Assembly (NCBI RefSeq): GCF_009727055.1
Contig: NW_024064153.1
Location: forward strand, 1,033,832 to 1,097,831
Reading direction: 5' to 3'
DNA length: 64,000 nucleotides
DNA from: Benincasa hispida
Lineage: Eukaryota; Streptophyta; Magnoliopsida; Cucurbitales; Cucurbitaceae
A program made the translations under genes and the position numbers. The notes under the pieces were generated by a model. That model was not told the DNA's origin and did not search any database. It saw only the letters and a list, made by a program, of their open reading frames with translations. The stretch's first letter is position 1. Every line of letters starts with the position of its first letter. Positions 11,901 to 23,900 of the stretch are shown piece after piece.

Positions 11901-14900
11901 GAGACATACTACTATAGCTTGATGGTTGCACTCACCTATTTCTGTTCACTTGATTTAACCATGATCAGTAAGTCGATTCTTCACAGGTCGTTCGTATTTA
12001 CAGCTAGGTCAAAATCACCATTTTATCCTTGTAAATACATCTTGTTCCTTAACCTCCCACTGATCTTCTATTGAACAACTGGTTCATAGTCCAACCAATA
12101 AACCATGTCCCTCTCAGCCATTAGAGGGTGGGCCCCTTTGTTCAAGACCAGGAATCAGTACTTAAGGGAACAACCTATCTGCTAACCCTAATTTGGGTAG
12201 GAGTGAATTCCATCTTGCAGAACTATGTACCCAACTATCTATTCGGTTTTATCCCAAAATGAGAGGCTTGTTGAACAGTGCTGTTGAACTACTCTCACCT
12301 ATGCAGATCAAAGGATAATCCTGAATAAACAGGAGTTCATAGTTAGCTCAGGATTAAGATCGAGTTACCCTAGATCGTCAAATTGAAATAGTCAGTTTTA
12401 ACAGTAAACGGTCGTTATAAAGAAAAGTGACTATTTCGTGGTCCGGTCTTATGCAAAACTCTTTTACATAGGATGCCTCCACTCACATGTCTCCACATGA
12501 ACGATTTCTGGATCACATCGTCTGTATCAATATACAAAGTAGGCCGCATCCATAGTGTCTCTAGGATGAGGTACCCAATCTCATCTATATACTTATAGAC
12601 CTTTTTGGCTGTATACTATAACTTGATCCTCTTTTATGTCTCTATATAAAATTAAAATATTCATATTATAGCCATAAATTTGTTTATTGGATTTTATTAC
12701 ATAATGCAATTTCAATTTCAATAACACTTTTATTGAATAAATTCTTCAACAATACTTTTATTGATAAATAGAATATGTTTCCATAAGTACGAACTGTGAG
12801 TTTTAGGACATTCCCAACACCCATGACATTTAGTCCTCTACATTCAATGAGGAAGCCCTGGTCTTCACTTTCCTAGGATTTAGTTAACCTTTTCAGAGTA
12901 ACTTAGCCCTGGTCTTCACTTTCCTAGGATTTAGTTAACCTTTTCAGAGTAACTTGAGTTTTTGTTAAACTGGGATCTCCTTTTAAGGACTATGTTTGTG
13001 CCTTCCATCTTCATTGTCATAGCAAGTCTTCTCCAATCCACTTCAATAACCCCTAGGGTAAACAACCACTGCATTCCCAATACGACCTCCATTCCTTTCA
13101 GTTGAATTGACAAAAAACTTTCGACAATCGTTAACTCTTCTGCTTTTAGCACCACGACCTTGCACACTCCTTGACCTCTCACCGCAGTCCCTGTGCCCAT
13201 GATTACTTCATAATTTGCCGTTTCCAATACCCGTAAACCCAGCTCTTCAACTACCTTTTGAGCAATGAAATTATGATTTGCCCCACAATCAATAAGAATG
13301 ACACTTTGATCCTTAATCATACCCTTAAGTTTCGGAGTACCTGGGTTGGATAACTCAACCACTAAATTCAAACACAACTCTATAGCGTCTTCTACCTCAA
13401 CAAACGTCGCCACTTCCGCCGCTTGTAACTCTACCAATCCCTCTCTTCGCTCATTTCATCTCGCAGTTCAGATTCATCAGCATTTGGATGCACCACAAAC
13501 AACCTAAGTTCCCGTTTTTCTTGGATTGCATCAATGGCCCAGGGTAAATTTCTCATCGCAATGAAAACATTGCCTATTCTCCTTCCTTGCTCGAAATTCT
13601 GCATCTGGTAATCGACGATTCGGGCCTTTTCTCTTAACCCTTCCTGTTGCTGTAGACCACTACGTAACAGTCCTCTTCAAGAACAATTCCGATTATTTCA
13701 CCGTCTCTCGCCTTGCAATAGATGCATGAGCTTTAGGGTATTGCTTTTGGACCTTCCTCCCATTTGGGCCGTTCCTACTTTCCTCCTTGCAAATCAAATC
13801 ACAATCTTTTGTTTGCTGGGCCAAACGCATCATTTGGGCCAACCCAACTGGTTCCAACATTTCCAATTCGACCTAAATCACTAGATCAAGCCCCTTGAGG
13901 AAAGTTTCCTCCAAAACCTCATCTGTTAATTGTGTCAAGGACGCCACCAATTTGTCAATGAAATTTTGGTTCTCCTCCACTGTCGTTTCTTGCTTGATTC
14001 GCAGGAATTGTCCACTCCATTCCCCTTTCTTGTTGATCGTAAACACGTTAACAACCTCATCTTAAGATCTTTCCAATCTACGATTGACTCTCTCTTCCTT
14101 AGATTGATACTAGTCCAGTGCCACTCCATTGAAACTAATAACAGCCACATTAAGTTTTTCAGTATCAAATAATTTATGGATATGAAAGTACCAGTCAGCT
14201 TGGAACAACCAAGAATCCAGATCCTCTCCTTGGAACACAGGCATCTCCACCTTCTTGAATTTGCTTTGATCCATTTCTCTCTCTTTTAGCTTTTCTTTAA
14301 TTGCTGATTTCAGCGCCTCTTCCAATCGCTGTGATGTTCCTCCTTCCCCAAACTTCGATTGTGGAGTCATCTCTTCCCCTACCGACGACTCGCTACTACG
14401 ACGAGTCATGGCCAGTTCCACAACCAGCTTCGACAACATCTTCTGAGTCTTCTCGAACTGTTTCCGTTGTTGCTCTGCTAAGTTCATCAACAATCCTTCT
14501 ATTTATGGTATCTTCTTAATTCCTTCCTTGACTGCTTCGATTTCCCGATCAATGGCGTCTACCCTTTCCTTGAATTTCTTCGCCATTTGTTTCACGCTTT
14601 CAGGAATGAATGGCTCTGATACCAATTTGTAAGATATCCTTTGCAATATGATATTAATAAACGAAGGAAGCCCAAGGCAATACACTACTCTCTCTGCGAG
14701 AGTTTGCTACTAAACCAAAAGCTGAACAAAATCAAGGATGACTCCTACCTTCTTATACTACTACCTCCTTACTTGCAAAACCCTTTACGTAAACATGGTC
14801 CCCCCTTCACTCACATCCTTCCTCACATCCCTCACTCCCATGCATAACTAACCTCCCCCCACAATGACATTCTTACCCCTCTTATAGTGATAGGTGGTCT

Positions 14901-17900
14901 AACAGCTTCTTTTCTTGGTTCTAGAAATTTTACATGGTAGGAAGGGACAAGAGTAGAACATATTGGAGGGTGCTCAAAATTGATAGGATGGATTTGTTTG
15001 AGCTAAACATACGGGAAGATTCTGCTGTATATACAGAAAGTGAATGTTCTGATCTGCTGAGACGCATACACGAGGGTAATAAATCAACTGGCGGACTGAA
15101 GTTCGTGACCACTTGCTATGGTATTGTTGGTAAGCCAAATCTTATCTTAAGATTTTAAGTTTGCTATTATAATGTGATATTTTATTGCAACATCATTGTT
15201 TCTTTCTTTTCGTGCTAGGATTCATTAAATTTCTAGGACCCTATTACATGCTGCTTATTACAAGGAGACGTCAAATTGGTACAATATGTGGTCATCCTAT
15301 ATATGCTATTTCCAGAAGTGAGATGATTCCACTTCCAAATCCTGCTGTTTGGTCCAGTATAGCCATTTCAAAGAACGAAAACAGGTTCTTAGTTAATTTC
15401 ATTGCTTGGTGTTTATTTCTAGGGTTGTTTTCAAATATAGGAAAATGGATTAAACTATTTACCAATAATAGCAAAATATCATAGTCTATATTTTGCTATT
15501 ATTTGTAAATAATTTTAGCAGTTTTGTCGTTTAAAATAATTTCCCGAAAGAAACAGCAACTCTTGCTCATATTGATTTCTTTGGCTCTTCTTATTCTTCT
15601 AATTCTTGGTGTTTATTTATGAGTGTACTGGAGAAAGAGCAAAAAAATTAATGTTAACAAAACAAAAATAATACATTAAATAGCTCCAAGGAAAGATCTA
15701 AGAATTAAAAGTTCAAAAAGTGTACATATATATTTTTGAAAGGAACAACCCTTTTCATTGATATAATGAAAAGATCAAAAACTCAAAATACAATATCACA
15801 TGATACAAAAGTTACAAGGGAAATAAATTCCTAGATTGAAAAGATAAATGCACTCCAATTCAGACATACATCTTGAATAGAAAGGTTAGTAAATAAATTA
15901 GAAAGAGAACATCAGGAGTTGGCATTGTTTTTTTTTTTTTTTTGAAATGAAAACAAGAATTTTTCATTGATATAATGAAGTGAGTCTAATGCTCAAAATA
16001 CAAAATGCAAGATACAACAAGAAGCTTAAACAAAAATAGAAAATACAAGAACAAAATCAGAACAATATAATGAGAGAACTGAGAGGCCACTCCATCTAAA
16101 ATAAAAGAGGTTTTGCTAATCAAAGAGACCACAATTAATAAAATATGCAACAAAAACGACATCCAGCAGAATGTTGAAACTGAATCTTCAAATGAAACTT
16201 TGGGAATTCAAAGGTGTTGAATGTGAACTCGAAACATGAACTCAAAGCATGAAAAGCTGGCCTGCAATGTGTACTACAACCTTACTAGAAGCCAAAACTG
16301 CAGCGGAGAAAAGATCTTCTAAATTTACGAAACCCAAAACTTCAAAATCTGTTGAGAAGACTCGCACATTCCAAAACAAAGACCATATGAGGAATCTTCG
16401 TATGACAGAAACCACAGGAGATAAAGCAGCAAAATTTTCGTGGAAATAGATACTTAAATAGTCCACTTGGATAGTTTGTATGGATATGATGAAGATACTA
16501 TGGGGGTGTCAGCCTAGTTGAGATGATCGGGTGCACCTGCTGATCCTTAGTTCTAGTCTTGTTGCTCTTTGGATCTAAATATTGTACTTTGAGCATTAGT
16601 CTCATTTCATTATTTCAATGAAAAAAAAAAAAACGAGATAGGGATTCCAACTAAGTAAGATGTTACCAAGAGAATAATTACAAAAAAGTTTTGATATTGA
16701 AGCCCAAAGCGGCACATGAAACCTCACTAAGGACCAAACCTCATAAAGGTTCCTCTTCCTACCTCCAAATATCCCACAACACAGTGCACACTCCAACAAA
16801 CCATAAAAAATAACCTCTCTTTAAAAGACGGATGGAGGAGGAACTCCCTAATCATCACACGAATATCCCTTTGGCCAGCAATCCAAACATCAAACTCTTG
16901 CAGGAAGTAACTCAGGATAGACCTCACATACTGACAATCCTAGAAGAGATGATCCAGATCTTCCTTTGCCTTCTGACAAAGAATACAGTAAAAAGAACCC
17001 ATTATTGTGGTCATTTTCCTAGCAAAGCTATCTAAAGTGTTCACCCAACCCAGCAAAACTTGCCAAGTAAAGAACTTGATTTTCTTTGGAATCTTGATCC
17101 TCCAAATCACACCAAAGACCGATCCACTAACAGAGGAGGGATTCAACAACTACCTAAAGAAAGACATGCAGGAAAAGCCTTCACTAGGGTTAGGATTCCA
17201 AACATAAATATCCCTTCTCCAACCCTAAAATTGCACTCCTCCAACATTGTTTTCTTGAACATATTCGGTATCTATTCAAAGAAAAGTCATCATCATAATC
17301 CTCTTGTGGCTGGGGAGCTTCTAAATGAGTGAAAATTGGCATTTCCTTGATCAACTTGACCTTTAAATTCGGGATTGAGATTAAAGATCTAGTAACATCT
17401 TGAGAGGGGTGAGTTTTGTAGAGGCAACTGTTTCAATATCAATGGCCAATGCTGGGACTTGTGCAAGTATACATCTTTCCTCTAGAACATCAAAATTTAC
17501 CTCATCTTCCTTGCAACAATTAAGCAAGAAATGCCTTTGAGAAAAGTGCTTCAGAAATGTGGCTGTAGACAACAATCCGACCTTAGCTCAATTGATATAG
17601 TGGAGGACCGTTGTAGAAATGTGGCTGTAGACGAACGTTTTTTTCTTAGAAGGAGGAGATGAAACACCAACCAGAGGAGATAACTCTTTGCCTTCCTTTA
17701 TGCGTGGTTTTAAACTACATGTCGTTTCAATATTGCAGTTTGATGATAAATGCTCCGTGATACCTGGGGAAGAGAGAGATTGAGATAATTCCTTATTAAA
17801 ATCTAGGGAGAGAGACTTCACTTTTTTTTTGAAAAAGGAACGGTCTCTTCATTAAGATATGAGACAAAAGCTCAATGTACAATATGGAAACGAAGAGCAA

Positions 17901-20900
17901 TAGAGCTTAAGGATCGGGAAGTGCACCTGGGCATCTCAACTAGGTTGACACCCCCTTAACACCCTCATCATCTCCAACTATCAAAATAAAGTTTGTACTA
18001 CATATACGTCTACAAGTCACAAAGACTAATACATTTCAAGTCCACAACTGTCGGACAAAGTAAAACACAAAAAACAAGACATTTCCACGTGAAGCATCAG
18101 TTACCGTGTTCAAGATCAATCAGTGCATTTTCAGCAAAAAGAGGGTTAATGGTGACTTTGATTTGGAAAAATTCTTCCAACAACTTGGCTATCTCCTTCC
18201 ATTCATTAAATGCAAACCATCTTGAAACAACCCAAAGGTTGTCAAAATCTACATTAAACGCATCATAATTTTTGTTTGAACCCAGAAAGCATCCATATTA
18301 GTTTTATCTTTCACTAAAAAGGGGCCTGTGCCTGGCTCCTTTTTTAAACTAAAAATTCACTCTGTGTTGATGTGTCTAGAACAGAGGACAATGAGGTTTT
18401 CCTTCCACTATCCGTAGAGCTTGAGCTATGTTCCTCAACTGTGGGAGACTCGGAAACTTCTTTGTTTGGTTGTAGAACTTCTGTAACATTGATCAATGGA
18501 TACAGATTGGCCTCCCTTTTTTCCATCAAACCCTTAAGCATTCCCACAAAATAATGCCAACCTTGCTTTGAAACTCCCAAAGAAGTGTGAATATAGGAAT
18601 GACCTCCTTGATCAATGGATACGGATTGGCCTCCCTTTTTTCCATCAAACCCTTACACATTCCCACAAAATAATGCAAACCTTGCTTTGAAACTCCCAAT
18701 GCAGTGTGAATATAGGAACGACCTTCTGTTGTTGGCCAAACAACACATCTCAAAACCCAATTGGATGAACTTCTAAATTTCGAGTACCTCCTGTTGCTGG
18801 CCAAACAACACATCTCAAAACCCATCTGGATGAACTTCTAAATTTCGAAAGTCTTGTTGTATCACAATTATCTTGATTATTTTTCAAGAAAGAAACTATT
18901 AACTGAAGCTTGAAGTAGTTCTGAAATTGAATCCACGAACCAACTTGGGTGAGAATAAGACAAAACTAGAGTTTTGCGAAATTCCAGATCTTCCACATAA
19001 AACAACCCATAATCTAATCAGATGCAAAAGAAAGAATCATCAATTTTTAGCTTTCTATTTCCATGATGGAAAACCGGATCGGGAGTTGAATTGTTGAGTG
19101 GAGGAAGACAGAAGAGTGAGATATCTCTAATGATTTGAGGTGGTCAGAAGGATGGACGGACAGAAAATCGATAGAAGGCAAAGAATGACTGAAGAGGGAG
19201 TTGGAGAAAATAACGGCAGAGGGCAAAGCCTAGGTGGGGAAGAGGGAAAGGAAATTAGGGGTCAGCGAGTGAGAAGGATTGGAAGAAAAAGGATGAACAA
19301 ACGAAGGAAAGACAATGGATGGCAACTAGAGATGACAAAGAGTACTGTCGGACAGAAACTGACAGACGCTAGTAGGGTTAACGATGATGTCTGAATGAGA
19401 GGATCCGGTGGCTGGAAAAGATCGAAGATGCTTAGATTGAATGAAGCAGGCAGAGGTGGAAGGCTAGGTTTTTGGGAAGGTAGAAGCCTAAGGGAACCGA
19501 CGGTTGGAGCCGGCGGAAAGGACTGACGGAGCGAGATTGGTGGCCGGACGCAGACGAAAGGTGGCAGCTGAAAGTTTGGTTCCAATAAGATGGAAGGAGT
19601 TTGTAAGCAACTTGTTTTCTTACCCAACTTAAGTTAAATAAATCAAATAAACGGAGCCAATACTTTTTAGCATAACATTGGTTGAAAAACAGGTGTTGGT
19701 GGTCTTCCTCATCAGCCATGCAAAGAATACAAATAGATGGAGATAAACAATGAGAAGGGAGTTTCCTTTGCATGACTAAAGAACAGTTTAAAGACCCAAA
19801 CACCATAATCCAAACCGTGATATTCACCCCACGGAGGCTCTTTGATTTCCAAAGAGCTTTCTCCAGCCTTTATCTAAAGGGGAGGCCAAAGATAAATGAG
19901 TGACAAGGGGTTTGAATGAGAAGGAACCGTTTGTTTCAAGAGAGCATATCCGCCTATCTGGACTTGCCACCACCCTTTTTCCTGAAATAAGGCCAAGGAG
20001 ATTTTGAAATTCTATAATCTCTTCCTCCTTTAATAATCTCCAAAAGAAAATGGACCATGTAAAAGAGGAATCCCAATGGTCCGATCCATTTGGATTGAGA
20101 ACAATTCTGAATAGGCTTGGAAGCATAAATTTAGAGGCGTTTTATCTATCCACGGATTGAGCCAAAATGCAATTTTACCACCACTGGAAAACTTGAACAC
20201 AACCAAGGGTTCAACTTTCAGCCAAGATCTTGATATGTTAATCCATGGGCTACGGAGGCTAACACTTGCCTTATCAGATGTGTGCCAATTGAACTCGCTT
20301 CTACCATGAACGCTCTTCACTACTTGGTACCAATGAGAGTTATCTTCATTCTATTAATCGTTTTCGATCTTTAGGGCACAAAGCTGCCTTCTTCCCCTGC
20401 AAAAGCTTCGTGTTTTTATCTTTCTTATGGCTTCTTCTTCATGTACTGCGTATTTTTTGTTTTAGTTTGTGCTTGTATTTGTTATGTTTCCTATCTTGTA
20501 TTTTGAGCATTAGACTCATTACATTAATTCAATGAAATGTGTTGTTTCCGTTGCCAAAAAAAAAAAATGACGACTTTTTATTGATAAAGTGAAAAGAGAT
20601 TAATGCTCATTAGATACAATCTCCACAAGTGAGTGAAATAACAGAAGCTATATTGGTGGAAGAAGTTGGGTTCGTATGGATTGCCGATACCATTGAAGAC
20701 CTGCTTCTCTCCTCTATAGCTCACATGATTTTACATGGATCTTGAAAACAATCAATAAAGAGAGCTTCTTATGTAACTTTATTTATTTATTTTGATGAAG
20801 AAACAATGAGGAAAAAAATGAAAGAATATATGAGCATGAAAGTAAACAAGCCTACAAAAAAGGAGGCTACTAAAGGAAAGGCCTCAAGTCCTTGTAAAGT

Positions 20901-23900
20901 AAGACCAAGTTGTTGAATAAAAAAAATTGGATTTGAAATGAAATGTTTACTGTAAGAAATGAAATGTTTCTTTCCGATAAAATATTGCTATCCAAGTTAG
21001 TGAATTTTGGATTCCTGTAAATTGTCTTATGTTGGTAGTTGGTGATTTTCTGCTAAAACAAAGAAATAACCTAACTTAATGGTGTGTTTACTGTAAGCAT
21101 TACGACTTAACTAATCTATTATTTATTTTTCGTTTGTTTGGTGATGTTAGATACAAGAAGCTCCTATGCTCAGTGGATCTCACAAAGGATTTCTTCTTTA
21201 GCTACTCATACCAAATTATGCGTAGTCTACAAAAAAATATATGTGATAACGAGACAGGTCATGTCCTTTATGAAACCATGTTTGTGTGGAATGAATTTTT
21301 GACTCGTGGAATCCGAAACCACTTGCATAACACCATTTGGACAGTTGCTTTGGTCTATGGTTTTTTCAAGCAGGTGAGGAATTGGTGCTTCCTGGATGGC
21401 ATTCTGATATCATAGGAATCAAATAGTTTAGTGTCTGGACTTGAGCGACCTTGCCATTATGTCGTTTTTTTCTTTCATTCTTTCTTTTATGAAATCTTGT
21501 TCTATAATTAAGCAAACAAGGAGTTTGGGAATTTGTTAATATTGGATTGGAATTTGGAGCGTATGATTGATGTTGATGGTGATTGTTCAATGTGGCTCAC
21601 TTGAAGGGCAGATCACATTGTTATTTATTGTTTGGAGAATGGTGCCATCACTGATCACTTTAAATGTTTCTAGCACATTTTGTTTGAAAATATTCTTGTT
21701 AATTTCATTTTGCTGAGTCTCACTTTATTTTACAAAGGATCCTCCCTTTCTTGGATACAGGGTACAGTGTCTCTAGATGGGAGAGATTTTAAGTTGACCC
21801 TCATTGCTAGACGTTCTCGTCATTATGCTGGCACAAGGTATGGTCCTGTAGGCTTCTACCCTCAATTCTCGACACTTCTCATTCAATTGTTAACTTATTC
21901 AAAAGGAAACAAGAATTTTCATTGAAAAAATGAAAAGAGACTAATGCTCAAAGGTTAAAGGAAAAAAAGAAAAGATGCCAAGAGAACATTTATAAAAGGA
22001 AAATAGACAACCCAAGTATTACATAAAATATGAATAAAGGAGCTGGCAAAAATGGAAAAGAGTGCAACAGGATGAGGCTTTGAGACGAGCTGACTTCAAA
22101 TGAGCAAAACATGTGAGATCATGAGAAAAGTTTCCAGAAAACCAAAAACAAAGCATGTCAAACCAAATTACCAAGAACAAGGCCTACAACTCATTTGATT
22201 GTTAATTGATAAAAGAAATGCTTGCATTTGCTTTCTTTTATTTGTTAGTATTCCATGTTATTTAAATATTTCTTGCTACTGTATGTTTCATACTCTAGGT
22301 GCTCATTGTTGTGGATATCTGGTATTACTTTGTTCTTCAAATATGAAGAACGCTTTTGAGTATGGAGAGGCTGAAGATTTCCAGAACATCTTAAAGTACT
22401 TGAACTAAAATGGGTTAAAGTTGAGAGTACAATGACCAAAATGAACAAAAGCTGGAAAAGTAAGGGACCAAAATAATATTTAGGCCTACATCTAACCTTC
22501 CTAAAAGACTAAACAAAAGCTGGAAAAGTAAGGGACCAAAATAATATTTAGGCCTACATCTAACCTTCCTAAAAGACTAATCACAAGAATGCCCTAACTT
22601 TGATAAAAAACTCCTATTGAATACACGTATTTGAGGAGGAGGTGAAAAGGGTAGTTTCCCCTAGCAGTGAGTAGTGGGAACGTATTGTTTGCTGCATACG
22701 AAAGTGGAGCAGTACTGAGGCTGAATACAGAGCTATGAGTTTGGGAATCTGTGAAGAAATCTGGTTGAAGAAAGTACTGTCTGATCTTCATCAAGATGGT
22801 GTCTTACCGATGAAACTCTATTGTGATAATAAAACGGCTATAAGCACAGCCAATTATCTAGTACAACATGATCGTATGAAATATGTGGAGATTGATAGAC
22901 ACTTTATAACAGAGAAACTGAACAATGACAGTATCTATATTCCGTATATTCCATCAAATCAACCAGTTGCTGATGTTCTCACTTAAGGGTTATTCAGGCA
23001 AGATTTTGACTCATGTGTTAACAAGTTGGGTTTGGTTGACATCTACGCCCCAATTTGAGTGGGAGTGTTGGAACTAAGGGACTTAGGTGATTGTTTATAG
23101 TCCTGGGGTATGATAATAATTTACCTTACCCTAATTTTCTTTCCTTTTTTGTATTAAGGCTTGTTGGAGCCTACAAATAAGAATCCTCGTGTATCTTTCA
23201 TATCATGTTAAAAATAATAAAAAGGAGACTCTATCATGGTTTTTTCTTCCTATTCTAGGATTTTCCCCGTAAACCTCGTGTCTTCTATTTCTATCCTTTA
23301 ACAAAAAAAAAATTCATCTTCCAAGCCGATTGGATACCGATAGTAGTGTGGCTTGAGGATAAAACAGTAGAGTGGAACAACGTTGAAGATGAGTTGAGTT
23401 AATTCTGTAAAAAGTTCGGGCTTAGTTGGTCTGCATTTGAGCTTGATTGGTTTGAGGAAAAAAATGAAGATACCCCAAATTGGGTCAAATTGTGTAGACC
23501 GTGGGGCCAAAATGAAGGAAGCTTGTTAGGGATCGGGTTGTGTGGGGTTTGGGCAAGAAGATTCATCACGCTGGTGAGATCAGAGGTTCCAATTTCTTCC
23601 TTTTCGACTTCTTTGTCTTTGCACGCAACAAAACTCTTTTCTTCGTTATTTTCTTTCTTTGTAACGTTGGTGAATTCGCATGAGAACCTTAAAATCTTTG
23701 GTTTGGGTCGTGGAAGTAATGGGTTGAAAATAATTGCACAACTTTTCCCTATGAACATGTTTTCATCCTCTTCGTTACATTCTATAACAAAAAATGTTCG
23801 GTTGATTGATTCTTCCCCCTCCTTGACTCTAGTAACTTTATTTAACAATAGGTTTGATTCACCTTTGTCTTCGATCGTGTCACGTTCTTCTTTGTTTTTG

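Larger units (their letters stand above)
9532..14904 (-). mobile_element. Ty3-gypsy retrotransposon with chromodomain remnant, in SAC intron 1
   Basis: Two similar LTRs (9532-9815 and 14628-14904) flank gag, protease and RT remnants in minus orientation. Target duplications are GCTTA at 9527-9531 and GCTTC at 14905-14909 (one mismatch). A primer-binding site, minus-strand TTGGTATCAGAGCC, lies at about 14611-14626 beside the right LTR. Near 9890-9950 the minus strand reads [14 protein letters not shown], a chromodomain-like integrase tail, while the integrase core is missing. Without the nested solo LTR the element is about 3.5 kb, so it is a deletion derivative with stops and frameshifts, not autonomous. 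Confidence 0.9.
17822..18850 (-). mobile_element. Internally deleted LINE: 3' tail joined to ORF1
   Basis: The left end is a T run and LINE tail (17822-17880), then the conserved 3' UTR motif in complement (17932-17951). It then passes straight to ORF1 sequence (minus strand [20 protein letters not shown], as in LINE A ORF1 near 31100), with ORF2 missing. It contains two tandem duplications (119 and 65 bp). 18851-19430 upstream is G/A-rich on the plus strand, possibly its C/T-rich 5' UTR. Confidence 0.7.

Noticed and set aside
11745..12074. 109-codon plus-strand ORF
   Set aside because: It lies inside the CCCAT-flanked solo LTR, and no recognisable motif is present.
17585..17610. tRNA-like A-box word TTAGCTCAATTGATATAG
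   Set aside because: No B box, no cloverleaf and no target duplication nearby; too short to call a tRNA or SINE.
19140..19627. Basic plus-strand and Pro/Ser-rich minus-strand ORFs
   Set aside because: Compositional frames in a G/A-rich stretch that is probably a LINE 5' UTR; no conserved motif.
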